A stretch of 22,318 bases of DNA from Promethearchaeota archaeon (GTDB taxonomy: Archaea > Asgardarchaeota > Lokiarchaeia > Sigyniarchaeales > SOKP01). A program made the position numbers and the translations under genes. The notes beneath the pieces were generated by a model that saw nothing but the letters and a program-made list of their open reading frames with translations, was not told where the DNA came from and searched no databases. Of this stretch, positions 7,748 to 14,495 are shown piece after piece; within the stretch, counting starts at the first letter, position 1, and each line of letters starts with the position of its first letter. Location of the stretch: contig JAUWZR010000012.1 of assembly GCA_030615235.1 (NCBI GenBank), forward strand, positions 1 to 22,318, read 5' to 3'.

Positions 7748-7792
7748 CAATTTTGAAGAAACTGAATCCGTTGACACAAGATTTATAAGAAA
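7748..7792 (+). repeat. Direct repeat, copy 1 (promoter of MFS gene)
   Basis: Shares CAATTTTGAA, a four-base length difference, then the 15-base identical core AATCCGTTGACACAA, ATTTA and AAGAAA with the copy at 9307-9355. This copy lies 42-86 bases before the permease start and includes ATTTATAAG (7781-7789), a good TATA box whose predicted transcript start (about 25 bases on) would leave a short leader. It is therefore probably part of the permease promoter and an upstream control element. Confidence 0.6.
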
Positions 7793-7833
7793 ATGGATTA
7801 TAGAATCTATCAATTAAAATTATCTAAATAAAA

Positions 7834-9234
7834 ATGATTAAAATGGCGTTAAATATAAATAACGAAGAAATTGAAGTAGAAACTACAACATCTAAGCGTA
7901 ACATTTTTTTTTGGGCTATGTACGATTTAGCAAATACGATTTATTCTATGGTAATTGTTAGTCTAATAATTAATCGTTATGTGCTGGTGATAGGCCAAGT
8001 CGAATATGGAATGTCTTATGGTAGTGTTAGCTTTCTCTATGGCGTAGTTGCGTTAGTCATGCAGGTAGGAGTAGCTATTTGTATACCTATATTAGGAGCA
8101 CTAAGTGATAATGTAGGAAAGCGTAAACCATTTGTTATAAGCTTAACAGGGATTATCATTCTCTTTGCCGGTCTACTTGGACTTTCCCATAATCTTACAT
8201 TAGTTTTCTTGTTTTTTATCATTGCAAATGTCGCTTATCAATTTAGTTTAATGTTCTATGATGCAATGCTTCCATTTATTGCTAAAAGGGAAGATCTTGG
8301 AAAGGTTGCGGGATTTGGAATTGCTTGGGGCTACTTTGGAACGATTATTTCTCTCTTTATCATGATGCCTTTAATTCTCTTATTGAACGATATGAATTCT
8401 GATCCTACACAAGGACCTTTAGTATATGGTTATACAGGTAATTGGTTTACATTTGTTCTACCCATGATTCTATTTTTAGTTTTTGCTTTACCATTTCTTT
8501 ACGTTCGTGAAAAGCAGAAAAAAGGTAAGAGACCTCCAGTAGGGAAGTTAGTCGGTAATACTTTTAAGCAGTTACGTAGTACATTTAAAGATATTAGAAA
8601 ACATAAATCAATGTTTATCTTTATTATAGGTTATTTCTTTGTTGCTGACATTGCTAACGTTATAGTTCTATATATGACTCCGCTTGTTACTGATGGGTTA
8701 ATCATTGGAACCGGGGGAACTTCTTCAACAACATTTGCTATACTTTTTATAATAATTGCCACATTTTCGGCAGTTATCTTTACTTACTTTATCGGAAAGT
8801 TTGGTGAAAAATACGGAGCAAAGAAAACTTTTTACCTCGTAGGGGCTTTATGGTGTCTTGCATTAATAATTGGAGTTGTATTAGTATTTTCAACACCATC
8901 CATCGAAATTGGTGCTAATATCCCTTTTATATTTAGTATTTTAATGGGAGTGGTAGCGGGACCAGCTTTAGGAGGAACATGGGTAGCACAACGAATCATG
9001 GTAATAGAACTTGCTCCTAAAGAAAAGTTCGGAGAATTTTTTGGTTTTTCTAAATTAAGCGGAAAACTCTCTTCAGCAATCGGCCCATTTATTTGGGGCA
9101 CAGTTATGTTAACTTACGATGTAATAGGCAAAGCGGCATACGGTTGGGCGATGATATCTGTAGGCATTATAATGGCAATAGGAATATTTATCTTAAGCTT
9201 CGTCCAAAAAGAATCGTCAAAAGAAAATACTTAA
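7834..9234 (+). CDS. MFS permease, UMF1 (Atg22-like) family
   Basis: Membrane transporter of 466 residues with about twelve helices. The signature is FFWAMYDLANTIYSMVI (25-41), equivalent to the WxxYDxANSxY motif of the UMF1/Atg22 branch, whose yeast member exports amino acids from the vacuole; substrates of prokaryotic members are largely unknown. The MFS loop between helices 2 and 3 is PILGALSDNVGKRKP, and the matching second-half loop is YFIGKFGEKYGAKKTFY. A basic central loop (REKQKKGKRPPVGK) separates the bundles, and FGFSKLSGKLSSAIGPFIW near the C-terminus is also family-like. ATG 7834 and ATG 7843 are both possible starts; no strong ribosome site decides between them. The gene is bracketed by a direct repeat and ends in poly-T. 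Confidence 0.87.
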   Translation: MIKMALNINNEEIEVETTTSKRNIFFWAMYDLANTIYSMVIVSLIINRYVLVIGQVEYGMSYGSVSFLYGVVALVMQVGVAICIPILGALSDNVGKRKPFVISLTGIIILFAGLLGLSHNLTLVFLFFIIANVAYQFSLMFYDAMLPFIAKREDLGKVAGFGIAWGYFGTIISLFIMMPLILLLNDMNSDPTQGPLVYGYTGNWFTFVLPMILFLVFALPFLYVREKQKKGKRPPVGKLVGNTFKQLRSTFKDIRKHKSMFIFIIGYFFVADIANVIVLYMTPLVTDGLIIGTGGTSSTTFAILFIIIATFSAVIFTYFIGKFGEKYGAKKTFYLVGALWCLALIIGVVLVFSTPSIEIGANIPFIFSILMGVVAGPALGGTWVAQRIMVIELAPKEKFGEFFGFSKLSGKLSSAIGPFIWGTVMLTYDVIGKAAYGWAMISVGIIMAIGIFILSFVQKESSKENT

Positions 9235-9243
9235 TCAATTTAC

Positions 9244-9260
9244 TTTTTTTTTTATTTTTT
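9244..9260 (+). terminator. Poly-T terminator after the UMF1 permease
   Basis: Ten T, one A, six T starting nine bases after the stop codon: the strongest U-tract in the window and a confident archaeal terminator. Confidence 0.6.
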
Positions 9261-9306
9261 AAACTTAAGAAAATTAAACTTTAACTCTTTAATCTTTCAA
9301 TCCAAG

Positions 9307-9355
9307 CAATTTTGAATAACAAATCTAAATCCGTTGACACAAAATTTAAAAGAAA
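9307..9355 (+). repeat. Direct repeat, copy 2 (downstream of MFS gene)
   Basis: Second copy of the element at 7748-7792, 1.56 kb away and in the same orientation. It keeps the AATCCGTTGACACAA core and a TATA-like AATTTAAAAG (9342-9351). No + strand gene follows: the next coding region is leftward and ends at 9469. It is either a relic promoter, the promoter of a short non-coding transcript, or one arm of a duplication or insertion that brought in the permease. Confidence 0.55.
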
Positions 9356-9468
9356 TTGTAGTATTCCGTTCGACATAATATTTTCACGGAGTTTTATTTA
9401 AGTGATAGTTACTGCTTTGAAAAAAAAAAGAATAAAAAATTAATTAATAATATTTTTAATTATTGCTT

Positions 9469-9867
9469 TTATCCTCTCTGTTTGATATAAGAGATAATAC
9501 CTAGAGTCAAAAGTGAGAACATGATTATATTGTCCAGGATAACCTCAGAAATAGCTGCAGCAGAAAGTGTTGGAAAAACTAAAGCTACTACTATAAGTTC
9601 AGTGGGTATTACCAATAGATAAGAACCAAACATAAATGCATATATCAATTGAATCTTTTCCCATTCCTTTTGGCGAAGAGCTATAACTGTGAAAATGCTA
9701 TACATAAAACATACTACCCCAAACATTCTTGGATGCAAGGGATTTGTCCAACCGGTCATAGGAGTTAAGAAAATATCAAGTAGAAATGTAAGAAGAATCC
9801 CAAAGATAAAAGTAACAATACCCAATACCACAAGCGAAATTTTGGTAAGTTTATTAATTTCGGTCAT
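9469..9867 (-). CDS. Small four-helix membrane protein, unknown function
   Basis: From ATG 9867 the product has 132 residues; in-frame ATGs at 9900 and 9939 would add 11 or 24 mostly Lys/Ile/Phe residues, so the start is uncertain. The shortest form gives a normal N-terminus (MTEINKLTKIS) directly before helix 1. Four membrane helices are visible, at roughly 7-30, 45-62, 70-95 and 100-125. Between helices 1 and 2 is the loop TPMTGWTNPLHPRMFG, and between helices 2 and 3 RQKEWEKIQ; this Pro-Arg-Gly then Trp-Glu arrangement recurs in several small 4-TM families of the DUF4345 kind. I do not recognise the exact family. It is isolated from its neighbours on the same strand, with no operon partner. 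Confidence 0.7.
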   Translation of the reverse strand: MTEINKLTKISLVVLGIVTFIFGILLTFLLDIFLTPMTGWTNPLHPRMFGVVCFMYSIFTVIALRQKEWEKIQLIYAFMFGSYLLVIPTELIVVALVFPTLSAAAISEVILDNIIMFSLLTLGIISYIKQRG

Positions 9868-10033
9868 TCTTTTAACCTTTTTTATTATTATATTTTTCAT
9901 TGGAATTTCTTTTTCTGAAAAAAAGAAATCAAATTTCAATAAGTTAAAGTATTATATAAGAATTGACCTTTTTGTCGTAAAATATTAATTTTTGAAAAAA
10001 TCATTTAAACCGGAAAAACTTATTTTCTTTCTA

Positions 10034-10150
10034 ATGAAAATTAAACAAGTAAATCCTGCGGTTTTTAAAAAACTCTCACTTGAATTTCAGACTTATATAG
10101 ATAATAATATAACTGGCAGCGTTCTTTATTTTAAAATAGAAAGAAAATAA
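10034..10150 (+). CDS. Possible 38-residue small protein
   Basis: ATG 10034 to TAA 10150 encodes MKIKQVNPAVFKKLSLEFQT and a further 18 residues ending KIERK. The composition resembles a real soluble protein rather than translated A/T spacer: Gln, Pro, Ala, Gly and Ser are present and there is no long Lys/Asn/Ile run. There is no Shine-Dalgarno and no homology that I recognise. It lies in the gap between the four-helix protein and the hotdog protein, on the opposite strand to both. It could be a small gene, a fragment of a lost gene, or chance. Confidence 0.3.
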   Translation: MKIKQVNPAVFKKLSLEFQTYIDNNITGSVLYFKIERK

Positions 10151-10177
10151 AAAAAAGTTGAATAGATATTGTTTTAA

Positions 10178-10633
10178 TTATAATTTTATTCGTATAGCTA
10201 CTATTTCTCCAGTTACAAATTCTTTTTCTTTGACGAAAAGCGAGCAAGATACAGTTATTTTTCGTTCTAACATTTCCTTAACTCGTGCTCGAAAAACCCA
10301 AGGTTTATTCAATGGTGTTGGTTTTAAAAATTTCACGAATAAAGAACCCGTTGCGTATACAATTGGGGGTTCTGTACCTACCTCTCGACCTTCTGCTTTG
10401 TGAGCTGCCGAAGCGGCAGTATTAAGACAGTGACAATCAAGAATAGTAGCAATTATTCCCCCACATCCCCTACCCGGATATGCACAATGATATCTCTTTG
10501 GTTTCCAAGTACAAACACACTCATCACCTTCCCAATAGCTCTTTATCTTTAATCCTTGGTCATTATTTCTCCCACATCCCCAACAATATGTTCCTAAATC
10601 AGGCCATTTATCTTGAAGTGCTTCTTCTTCCAA
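10178..10633 (-). CDS. Hotdog-fold (PaaI/thioesterase-like) protein with N-terminal CxxC
   Basis: Probable acyl-CoA thioesterase or related acyl-binding enzyme, 151 residues. The N-terminal CWGCGRNNDQGLKI motif, a Cys-x2-Cys-Gly followed by Asn and Gly-Leu, is typical of a PaaI-like hotdog subgroup. The central hotdog helix region is YPGRGCGGIIATILDCHCLNTA, given here as GGIIATILDCH with Asp and His in the usual catalytic neighbourhood. The later strands are VYATGSLFVKFLKPTPL and RKITVSCSLFV. The frame is open to a GTG at 10642, but AAGGAG at 10642-10647 sits eight bases before TTG 10633, so I take the TTG as the start. No CoA ligase adjoins it, so its substrate is unknown. A distant neighbour, the hydroxyacyl-CoA dehydrogenase, is compatible with acyl-CoA metabolism. 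Confidence 0.8.
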   Translation of the reverse strand: MEEEALQDKWPDLGTYCWGCGRNNDQGLKIKSYWEGDECVCTWKPKRYHCAYPGRGCGGIIATILDCHCLNTAASAAHKAEGREVGTEPPIVYATGSLFVKFLKPTPLNKPWVFRARVKEMLERKITVSCSLFVKEKEFVTGEIVAIRIKL

Positions 10634-10641
10634 TAAAATCA

Positions 10642-10647
10642 CTCCTT
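10642..10647 (-). promoter_or_regulatory. Shine-Dalgarno AAGGAG deciding a TTG start
   Basis: Complement reads AAGGAG with an eight-base spacer to TTG 10633. It overlaps the upstream in-frame GTG (10640-10642), which therefore cannot use this site. Confidence 0.6.
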
Positions 10648-10812
10648 CTCAAATTTTTGATCTTCTATCTGTAATTTATTTTATTAGATTAGATTTCGAT
10701 GCAAAATACAAATTAATAAGTTTACATTTAAATTTAACTTTTTTGTAAAGGGTCATTTATAAAGATATTTAGGATTTAAGATTTAGGTTTTCCGTATTGC
10801 CTATTAAATCGC

Positions 10813-10922
10813 AAATACTAAGAAATACTAAGAAAAAGATAAAAAATGAAATTTTAAATTATATCTAACTTCTTACCAACTTTTTCGATAGAACTTAAAA
10901 CTGTGTTCAAGTCACCTTAAGT
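10813..10922 (-). repeat. Duplicate of the kbl 3' end plus 3' flank (copy 1)
   Basis: Aligns without a gap over 110 bases to 12090-12199, with 17 mismatches by my count. The first 56 columns differ at one position; the rest, all inside the coding part, hold the other 16. It sits in the 444-base gap 10643-11086. The remainder of that gap shows no gene: it is A/T spacer, with the hotdog gene's upstream region on the left and the promoter of the tandem membrane genes on the right. Confidence 0.85.
10854..10922 (-). pseudogene. Remnant of a second kbl (last ~20 codons)
   Basis: Read on the complement, the coding portion gives DLNTVLSSIEKVGKKLDII and a stop. This matches the intact kbl end at 17 of 19 residues, although many bases differ, mostly at silent positions. 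Just upstream of the Asp the lysine codon AAA of kbl is TAA here, and beyond that (plus-strand 10923 onward) similarity vanishes. It therefore cannot be expressed as a Kbl enzyme. The pattern of silent change implies that a complete second copy was once under selection before being lost. Confidence 0.75.
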
Positions 10923-11086
10923 CTTTATTTTAATTAAAGATATTAATAGATTATTGAAATAACAATAAATAACTGATTCAGAGAGAAGTTATAACAACCT
11001 TTATTAACTTACTTTGAATTTTACTAATTAGTCAAATTATTTTTGACATTATTCTATAAAAAAAAAAAATCCAAGAGTTTTTAAGT

Positions 11087-11539
11087 ATGTATCCTCCGGT
11101 TAAATGTACCACTAAGCTTAAAAAAAAATGGAATGAATCTAAACAGCATTGGTCATTACTAGCTATTGGAATTTATATTGGTGCATTGATAATTTTATGG
11201 ATAGAATACTTTAGAGGATATTTATCATTAATAGGAGCAATATTATATACATTTATAACACCCTCAGTGTTGATTTCTGTTTATTATATCAGAAAATCGA
11301 TACATCAGAGAAACATTTATAAGTTCATATTTATCATAGGGGGTGGTCTGGCGTTAGGTTTCCCGATATGGGGTTTAATAAGCTTTATCCTTATTGGTGC
11401 GATTTGGTCTCCATTTTATGAACCCCAAGGTATATTAAGAATAACAATATTTATTCTGACAATAGTGCCATCTTATATCGTTGCAGGATACATCTTCTAT
11501 AAATGGGGCAAAAAAAGAGAGTATAGACCTTTCATGTAA
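11087..11539 (+). CDS. Four-helix membrane protein, tandem paralogue A
   Basis: Unknown function, 150 residues. A basic N-terminus (KLKKKW) is followed by four hydrophobic helices at about 24-42, 46-70, 80-108 and 118-138, and the chain ends in the hydrophilic tail GKKREYRPFM. Between helices 1 and 2 is the conserved WIEYFRG, and before helix 3 YYIRKS. The neighbouring gene B shares these motifs in order, so the pair arose by tandem duplication. ATG 11087 follows AAGAGTTTTTAAGT with no strong Shine-Dalgarno. A leader rich in A/T (10923-11086) presumably holds the promoter. The next start is 22 bases after this stop, so the two are very likely co-transcribed. Family not recognised. Confidence 0.75.
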   Translation: MYPPVKCTTKLKKKWNESKQHWSLLAIGIYIGALIILWIEYFRGYLSLIGAILYTFITPSVLISVYYIRKSIHQRNIYKFIFIIGGGLALGFPIWGLISFILIGAIWSPFYEPQGILRITIFILTIVPSYIVAGYIFYKWGKKREYRPFM

Positions 11540-11543
11540 ATCT

Positions 11544-11550
11544 AAGGAGG
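11544..11550 (+). promoter_or_regulatory. Strong Shine-Dalgarno for paralogue B
   Basis: AAGGAGG lies directly after the stop of paralogue A and 11 bases before ATG 11562 (in-frame TTG 11553 is closer). It is the best ribosome site in the window and marks B as an internal cistron of a two-gene operon. Confidence 0.65.
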
Positions 11551-11561
11551 AATTGCTGGGA

Positions 11562-11999
11562 ATGAATGTAAAAGAAAAGGTTAAGATTTTCTGGAAAAAT
11601 TTTACTGAGAATTGGTTATGGGTTACAATTGGAGTTTATATAGGTACAATATTAATGGGCTGGATCGAGTATTTCAGAGGGTTCCTACCACTAATAGGAG
11701 TAATTCTTCCAACTTTCTTAATCCCTCTTCTTCTGTTCGGTATCTACTATGTCAGAAAATTAAATAGCAGAACTATCAATAGATTAATATGGACAATCGG
11801 GGGAGCGTCGGCTTTGGGATTTCCGATATGGCTTTTCGTCAATTACATTCTTTTTGTAGTACCATGGGCCCCCTTTCGTGAGTATCACGGCATATTGAGG
11901 ACTGTAATTTTCATCTTGAGTGCATTATTATCATATGGTGGAGCTGCGTACATATTGGACAAATTAGGTAAGAAGAGAGACTTTAGACCTTTCATGTAG
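11562..11999 (+). CDS. Four-helix membrane protein, tandem paralogue B
   Basis: 145 residues from ATG 11562. The frame extends back to 11481 inside gene A, but AAGGAGG at 11544-11550 argues for the later start. Helices and loops line up with A: IGVYIGT, WIEYFRGFL, YYVRKL, ALGFPIW, GILRTVIFIL and the final GKKRDFRPFM. By eye about half of the aligned residues are identical, with the C-terminal ten almost the same. The strictly kept tail and the Glu/Arg in WIEYFRG are the best candidates for functional sites; the two products could form a heteromer (inference). Followed by 90 bases of less A/T-rich spacer (12000-12089) with no gene, then the kbl 3' flank. Confidence 0.78.
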   Translation: MNVKEKVKIFWKNFTENWLWVTIGVYIGTILMGWIEYFRGFLPLIGVILPTFLIPLLLFGIYYVRKLNSRTINRLIWTIGGASALGFPIWLFVNYILFVVPWAPFREYHGILRTVIFILSALLSYGGAAYILDKLGKKRDFRPFM

Positions 12000-12089
12000 C
12001 TAACAGAAGCAGACGAGTAGTCGTATTATATTCACGAGGGTTCTGCGTTAATTTATAGCGGTAAGATGTCTATCGGTCCCTATCCATCT

Positions 12090-12199
12090 AAATACTAAGA
12101 AATATTAAGAAAAAGATAAAAAATGAAATTTTAAATTATATCTAATTTTTTTCCAACTTTTTCAATTGAACTAAGCGCCATGTTTAAATCTTCTTTAGT
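12090..12199 (-). repeat. kbl 3' end and flank (copy 2, intact gene)
   Basis: Intact counterpart of 10813-10922. Bases 12090-12130 are the 3' untranslated flank of kbl, including a small tandem AAATACTAAG / AAATATTAAG; 12131-12199 are coding. The flank matches the relic at 40 of 41 positions. Confidence 0.85.
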
Positions 12200-13318
12200 T
12201 AACAAGGCGTTCATCTGGACTCGAATCCTTGAGAGTTCTCTTGCGACCATAGGGAAGACTATTGGTGTGCCATAGATATTTTCTTCTTCGAACAAGATTC
12301 TTGCGAGTTCTTGAGCTTTACCAGGATCGCCAATAATCAAAGGAATGATTGGTGTTTCTGATCTTCCAGTGTCGTATCCCATACTTTGAACTTCTTTCTT
12401 GAAATAGTTAGTGTGTTCCCAGACTGATCTAAAGTGTTGAGGTTCGTTTTCAACAACTTCTATTGAAGCGATATTAGCTGCTACTACTCCAGGTGGATGC
12501 GCTGTGCTTAACAAATATGTTCTACTTTTGTTTGTACAGAATTCAATTAAGTCTTTAGAACCAGCAACGGTTCCACCAAACACTCCGAAACCCTTGCTCA
12601 TTGAGCCCCCTTCCACGTGAACCCTTCCTTGCAAACTGAAATGTGCGACTATACCTTTACCTCCTCCTAATATTCCTTCTCCGTGACAGTCATCAACGAA
12701 AATCATAGCTCCGAAATCTTCAGCTACTTTTACAATTTTATCTAAAGGAGCCATATCTCCATCCATGCTAAAAACTCCATCAGTTATGATGCAGATTCTT
12801 CTAGCTCCTCCTTTTTCAGCTTCTTTTAATTGTTTTTCTAAATCTAAAATATCTCTATGTTTATAAATAACCCGCTTCGCACCAGACAATCTTACGCCAT
12901 CAATAATAGAACCATGGTTTAATTCGTCTGAGACTACTATATCGGGCTTTCCAACCAACATAGGAATTAATCCCGAGTTAACTGCAAATCCAGTCTGACA
13001 TAAAAGCGACGCTTCCACTTCTTTATATTTAGCAAATTTTTCTTGAAATTCACGGGTTAAATCAAAACTCCCTGCAATTACTGGAACTGCCCCTGCCCCT
13101 GCTCCATATTTTTTGGTAGCGTCAATTGCTGCCTGAATAATTTTTGGATGTGTAGCTAATCCCAAATAATTATTTGTATTAAGCATCAATACTTCTTTTC
13201 CATTTACAATGCAGTGTGGCTTAGAACCTCCTTCTAAATATCTAATAACCCATTCAAGATTGTTGCCTCTCAATTCAGTCATATCCTCCTTAAGAAAAGC
13301 AACTGGATCTCTCTTCAT
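12131..13318 (-). CDS. kbl: Glycine C-acetyltransferase (2-amino-3-ketobutyrate CoA ligase)
   Basis: PLP enzyme of the alpha-oxoamine synthase family that cleaves 2-amino-3-oxobutyrate with CoA into glycine and acetyl-CoA, the second step of threonine catabolism. 395 residues, the normal Kbl length. Visible sites: NNYLGLATHP (49-58), HG in DELNHGSIIDG (132-142), cofactor-ring partners VDDCHGEG (208-215), and the Schiff-base lysine Lys242 in GGSMSKGFGVFGG (237-249). The segment IAGSFDLTREFQEKFA (81-96) departs from the common GTxxxHxELE form, so this is a divergent subgroup; aminolevulinate- or KAPA-synthase activity is less likely given the tdh neighbour. Start ATG 13318 has AAGGTGAT upstream. 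It is divergent from tdh. A degenerate copy of its last codons lies at 10854-10922. Confidence 0.92.
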   Translation of the reverse strand: MKRDPVAFLKEDMTELRGNNLEWVIRYLEGGSKPHCIVNGKEVLMLNTNNYLGLATHPKIIQAAIDATKKYGAGAGAVPVIAGSFDLTREFQEKFAKYKEVEASLLCQTGFAVNSGLIPMLVGKPDIVVSDELNHGSIIDGVRLSGAKRVIYKHRDILDLEKQLKEAEKGGARRICIITDGVFSMDGDMAPLDKIVKVAEDFGAMIFVDDCHGEGILGGGKGIVAHFSLQGRVHVEGGSMSKGFGVFGGTVAGSKDLIEFCTNKSRTYLLSTAHPPGVVAANIASIEVVENEPQHFRSVWEHTNYFKKEVQSMGYDTGRSETPIIPLIIGDPGKAQELARILFEEENIYGTPIVFPMVARELSRIRVQMNALLTKEDLNMALSSIEKVGKKLDII

Positions 13319-13514
13319 ATCTTCATATCACCTTAAATTTTTTTGAATCATGTGTAAATTAATAAATTAAGTCTATATAGAAACCTATATTAGTTTTTCC
13401 TAAATAAATAAAAGGGGTTCAAAGTGGGAGAAAAATGGATAAACCTTTTTTAATTGGGTGAATTATGAATTTCATTATAGTTACTAAGAATTAAGAATAT
13501 GAAAATTGATGAAT
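13319..13514. promoter_or_regulatory. Shared kbl/tdh divergent promoter region
   Basis: This gap of nearly 200 bases separates the two threonine-degradation genes. A leftward TATA candidate, TCTATATAG (13372-13380), is about 55 bases before the kbl start. TAAATAAATAAAA (about 13400-13412) is a rightward candidate for tdh, though it implies a leader of about 75 bases. A shared control site between them would allow joint regulation; GGGGTTCAAAGTGGG (13414-13428) is a notably G-rich patch in otherwise A/T DNA. Confidence 0.45.
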
Positions 13515-14462
13515 ATGAGTAGAAAAATACTTGTAATTGGTTCGGCCGGACAGATAGGATCCGAACTTGTGCCAGCGCTTAGACAAAAATACGGCGGAGA
13601 AAATGTAATAGCTACAGGTAGAAAAACTCCCCTTCCCGAAGCTGTTAAAGAATCGGGACCAGTAATTTACTTAGATGCATTAGATAAAAATTCGATTGCT
13701 AAAGTTATTTTTGAGTATGAAATTGATACTATCTTTCACATGGCGTCAATCTTATCCGCCACTGGAGAAAAAATGCCTCAAACAGCTTGGGATATAAATT
13801 TAAACGGATTAATTAATGTTCTAGAAGTCGCAAGAAGTTACAAAATTGATAGAATCATTTGGCCTAGCTCAATTGCTGCTTTCGGTCCTACGACACCTCG
13901 AGAGAATACGCCTAATATTACGGTGCTGCAACCGACTACGATGTATGGCATAACCAAAGTAGCAGGAGAACTCTTAGCAGAGTATTATTATAATAAGTAC
14001 AACCTTGATATAAGATCCATGAGATTACCTGGTATAATAAGCAGTGAAACCTTACCCGGAGGTGGAACCACAGATTACGCAGTGGAAATATTCTACGAAG
14101 CTATTAAAAATAAAAAATATACATGCTTTCTAAAGGAAGATACAGTATTGCCTATGCTATACATGCCAGATTGTATCAAGTGTATGATAGATCTTTTAGA
14201 AGCAGACAATTCAAAATTAAAGCGCCGAGTTTACAATTTAACGGGGATAAGTTTTTCCGCTGGTGAGATCGCAGCAGAGATCAAGAAGCATATACCTGAA
14301 TTTAAAGTTGAGTATAAACCCGATTTTAGGCAAGCAATCGCTGATTCGTGGCCTAAAACGATTGATGATTCTCTTGCTCGAGAAGAATGGGGTTGGAATC
14401 CTAGTTTTGATTTAGCATCAATGACGAAAGATATGATAGAGAAATTAAGTATGAGATTTTAA
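13515..14462 (+). CDS. tdh: L-threonine 3-dehydrogenase, SDR (epimerase-like) type
   Basis: Oxidises L-threonine to 2-amino-3-oxobutyrate with NAD+, feeding Kbl. 315 residues from ATG 13515, matching the 310-320 of short-chain-type Tdh found in animals, some bacteria and archaea, and unlike the zinc-dependent MDR enzyme. The start KILVIGSAGQIGSELVPAL is read as the Rossmann motif GSAGQIG. The catalytic set is Ser118/Ser119 in WPSSIAAFG and Tyr144-x3-Lys148 in MYGITKVAG. The substrate region RLPGIISSETLPGGGTTDYA is typical of the family; RLPG and GGGTTDYA are the recognisable parts. TTG 13506 and ATG 13509 are other in-frame starts, but MSRKILVIG aligns best. Divergent from kbl, which makes the threonine-to-glycine pathway assignment strong. 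Confidence 0.92.
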   Translation: MSRKILVIGSAGQIGSELVPALRQKYGGENVIATGRKTPLPEAVKESGPVIYLDALDKNSIAKVIFEYEIDTIFHMASILSATGEKMPQTAWDINLNGLINVLEVARSYKIDRIIWPSSIAAFGPTTPRENTPNITVLQPTTMYGITKVAGELLAEYYYNKYNLDIRSMRLPGIISSETLPGGGTTDYAVEIFYEAIKNKKYTCFLKEDTVLPMLYMPDCIKCMIDLLEADNSKLKRRVYNLTGISFSAGEIAAEIKKHIPEFKVEYKPDFRQAIADSWPKTIDDSLAREEWGWNPSFDLASMTKDMIEKLSMRF

Positions 14463-14495
14463 AAATAACTCAATTCTTTTTTAAAACTAAAACCC

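Noticed and set aside
7771..7776. TTGACA as a bacterial -35 box in the direct repeat
   Set aside because: There is no matching -10 at 17 bases, and all other evidence is archaeal; the TATA-like ATTTATAAG is the better promoter element.
9093..9284. +1 frame ORF over the end of the UMF1 permease as a separate gene or frameshift
   Set aside because: The permease frame is intact to its own stop with a normal last helix; the other frame has no recognisable content.
10813..10832. AAATACTAAG tandem units as a CRISPR or satellite array
   Set aside because: Only two adjacent 10-base units occur, with no spacers; they are part of the duplicated kbl flank.
11481..11561. N-terminal extension of paralogue B overlapping paralogue A
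   Set aside because: The strong AAGGAGG at 11544-11550 and alignment with paralogue A favour ATG 11562; the extension is only A's 3' end read in another frame.
12000..12089. Less A/T-rich spacer as a tRNA or structured RNA
   Set aside because: Only a 4-bp stem (ACGA/TCGT) is visible; no cloverleaf, T-loop or acceptor stem can be drawn.
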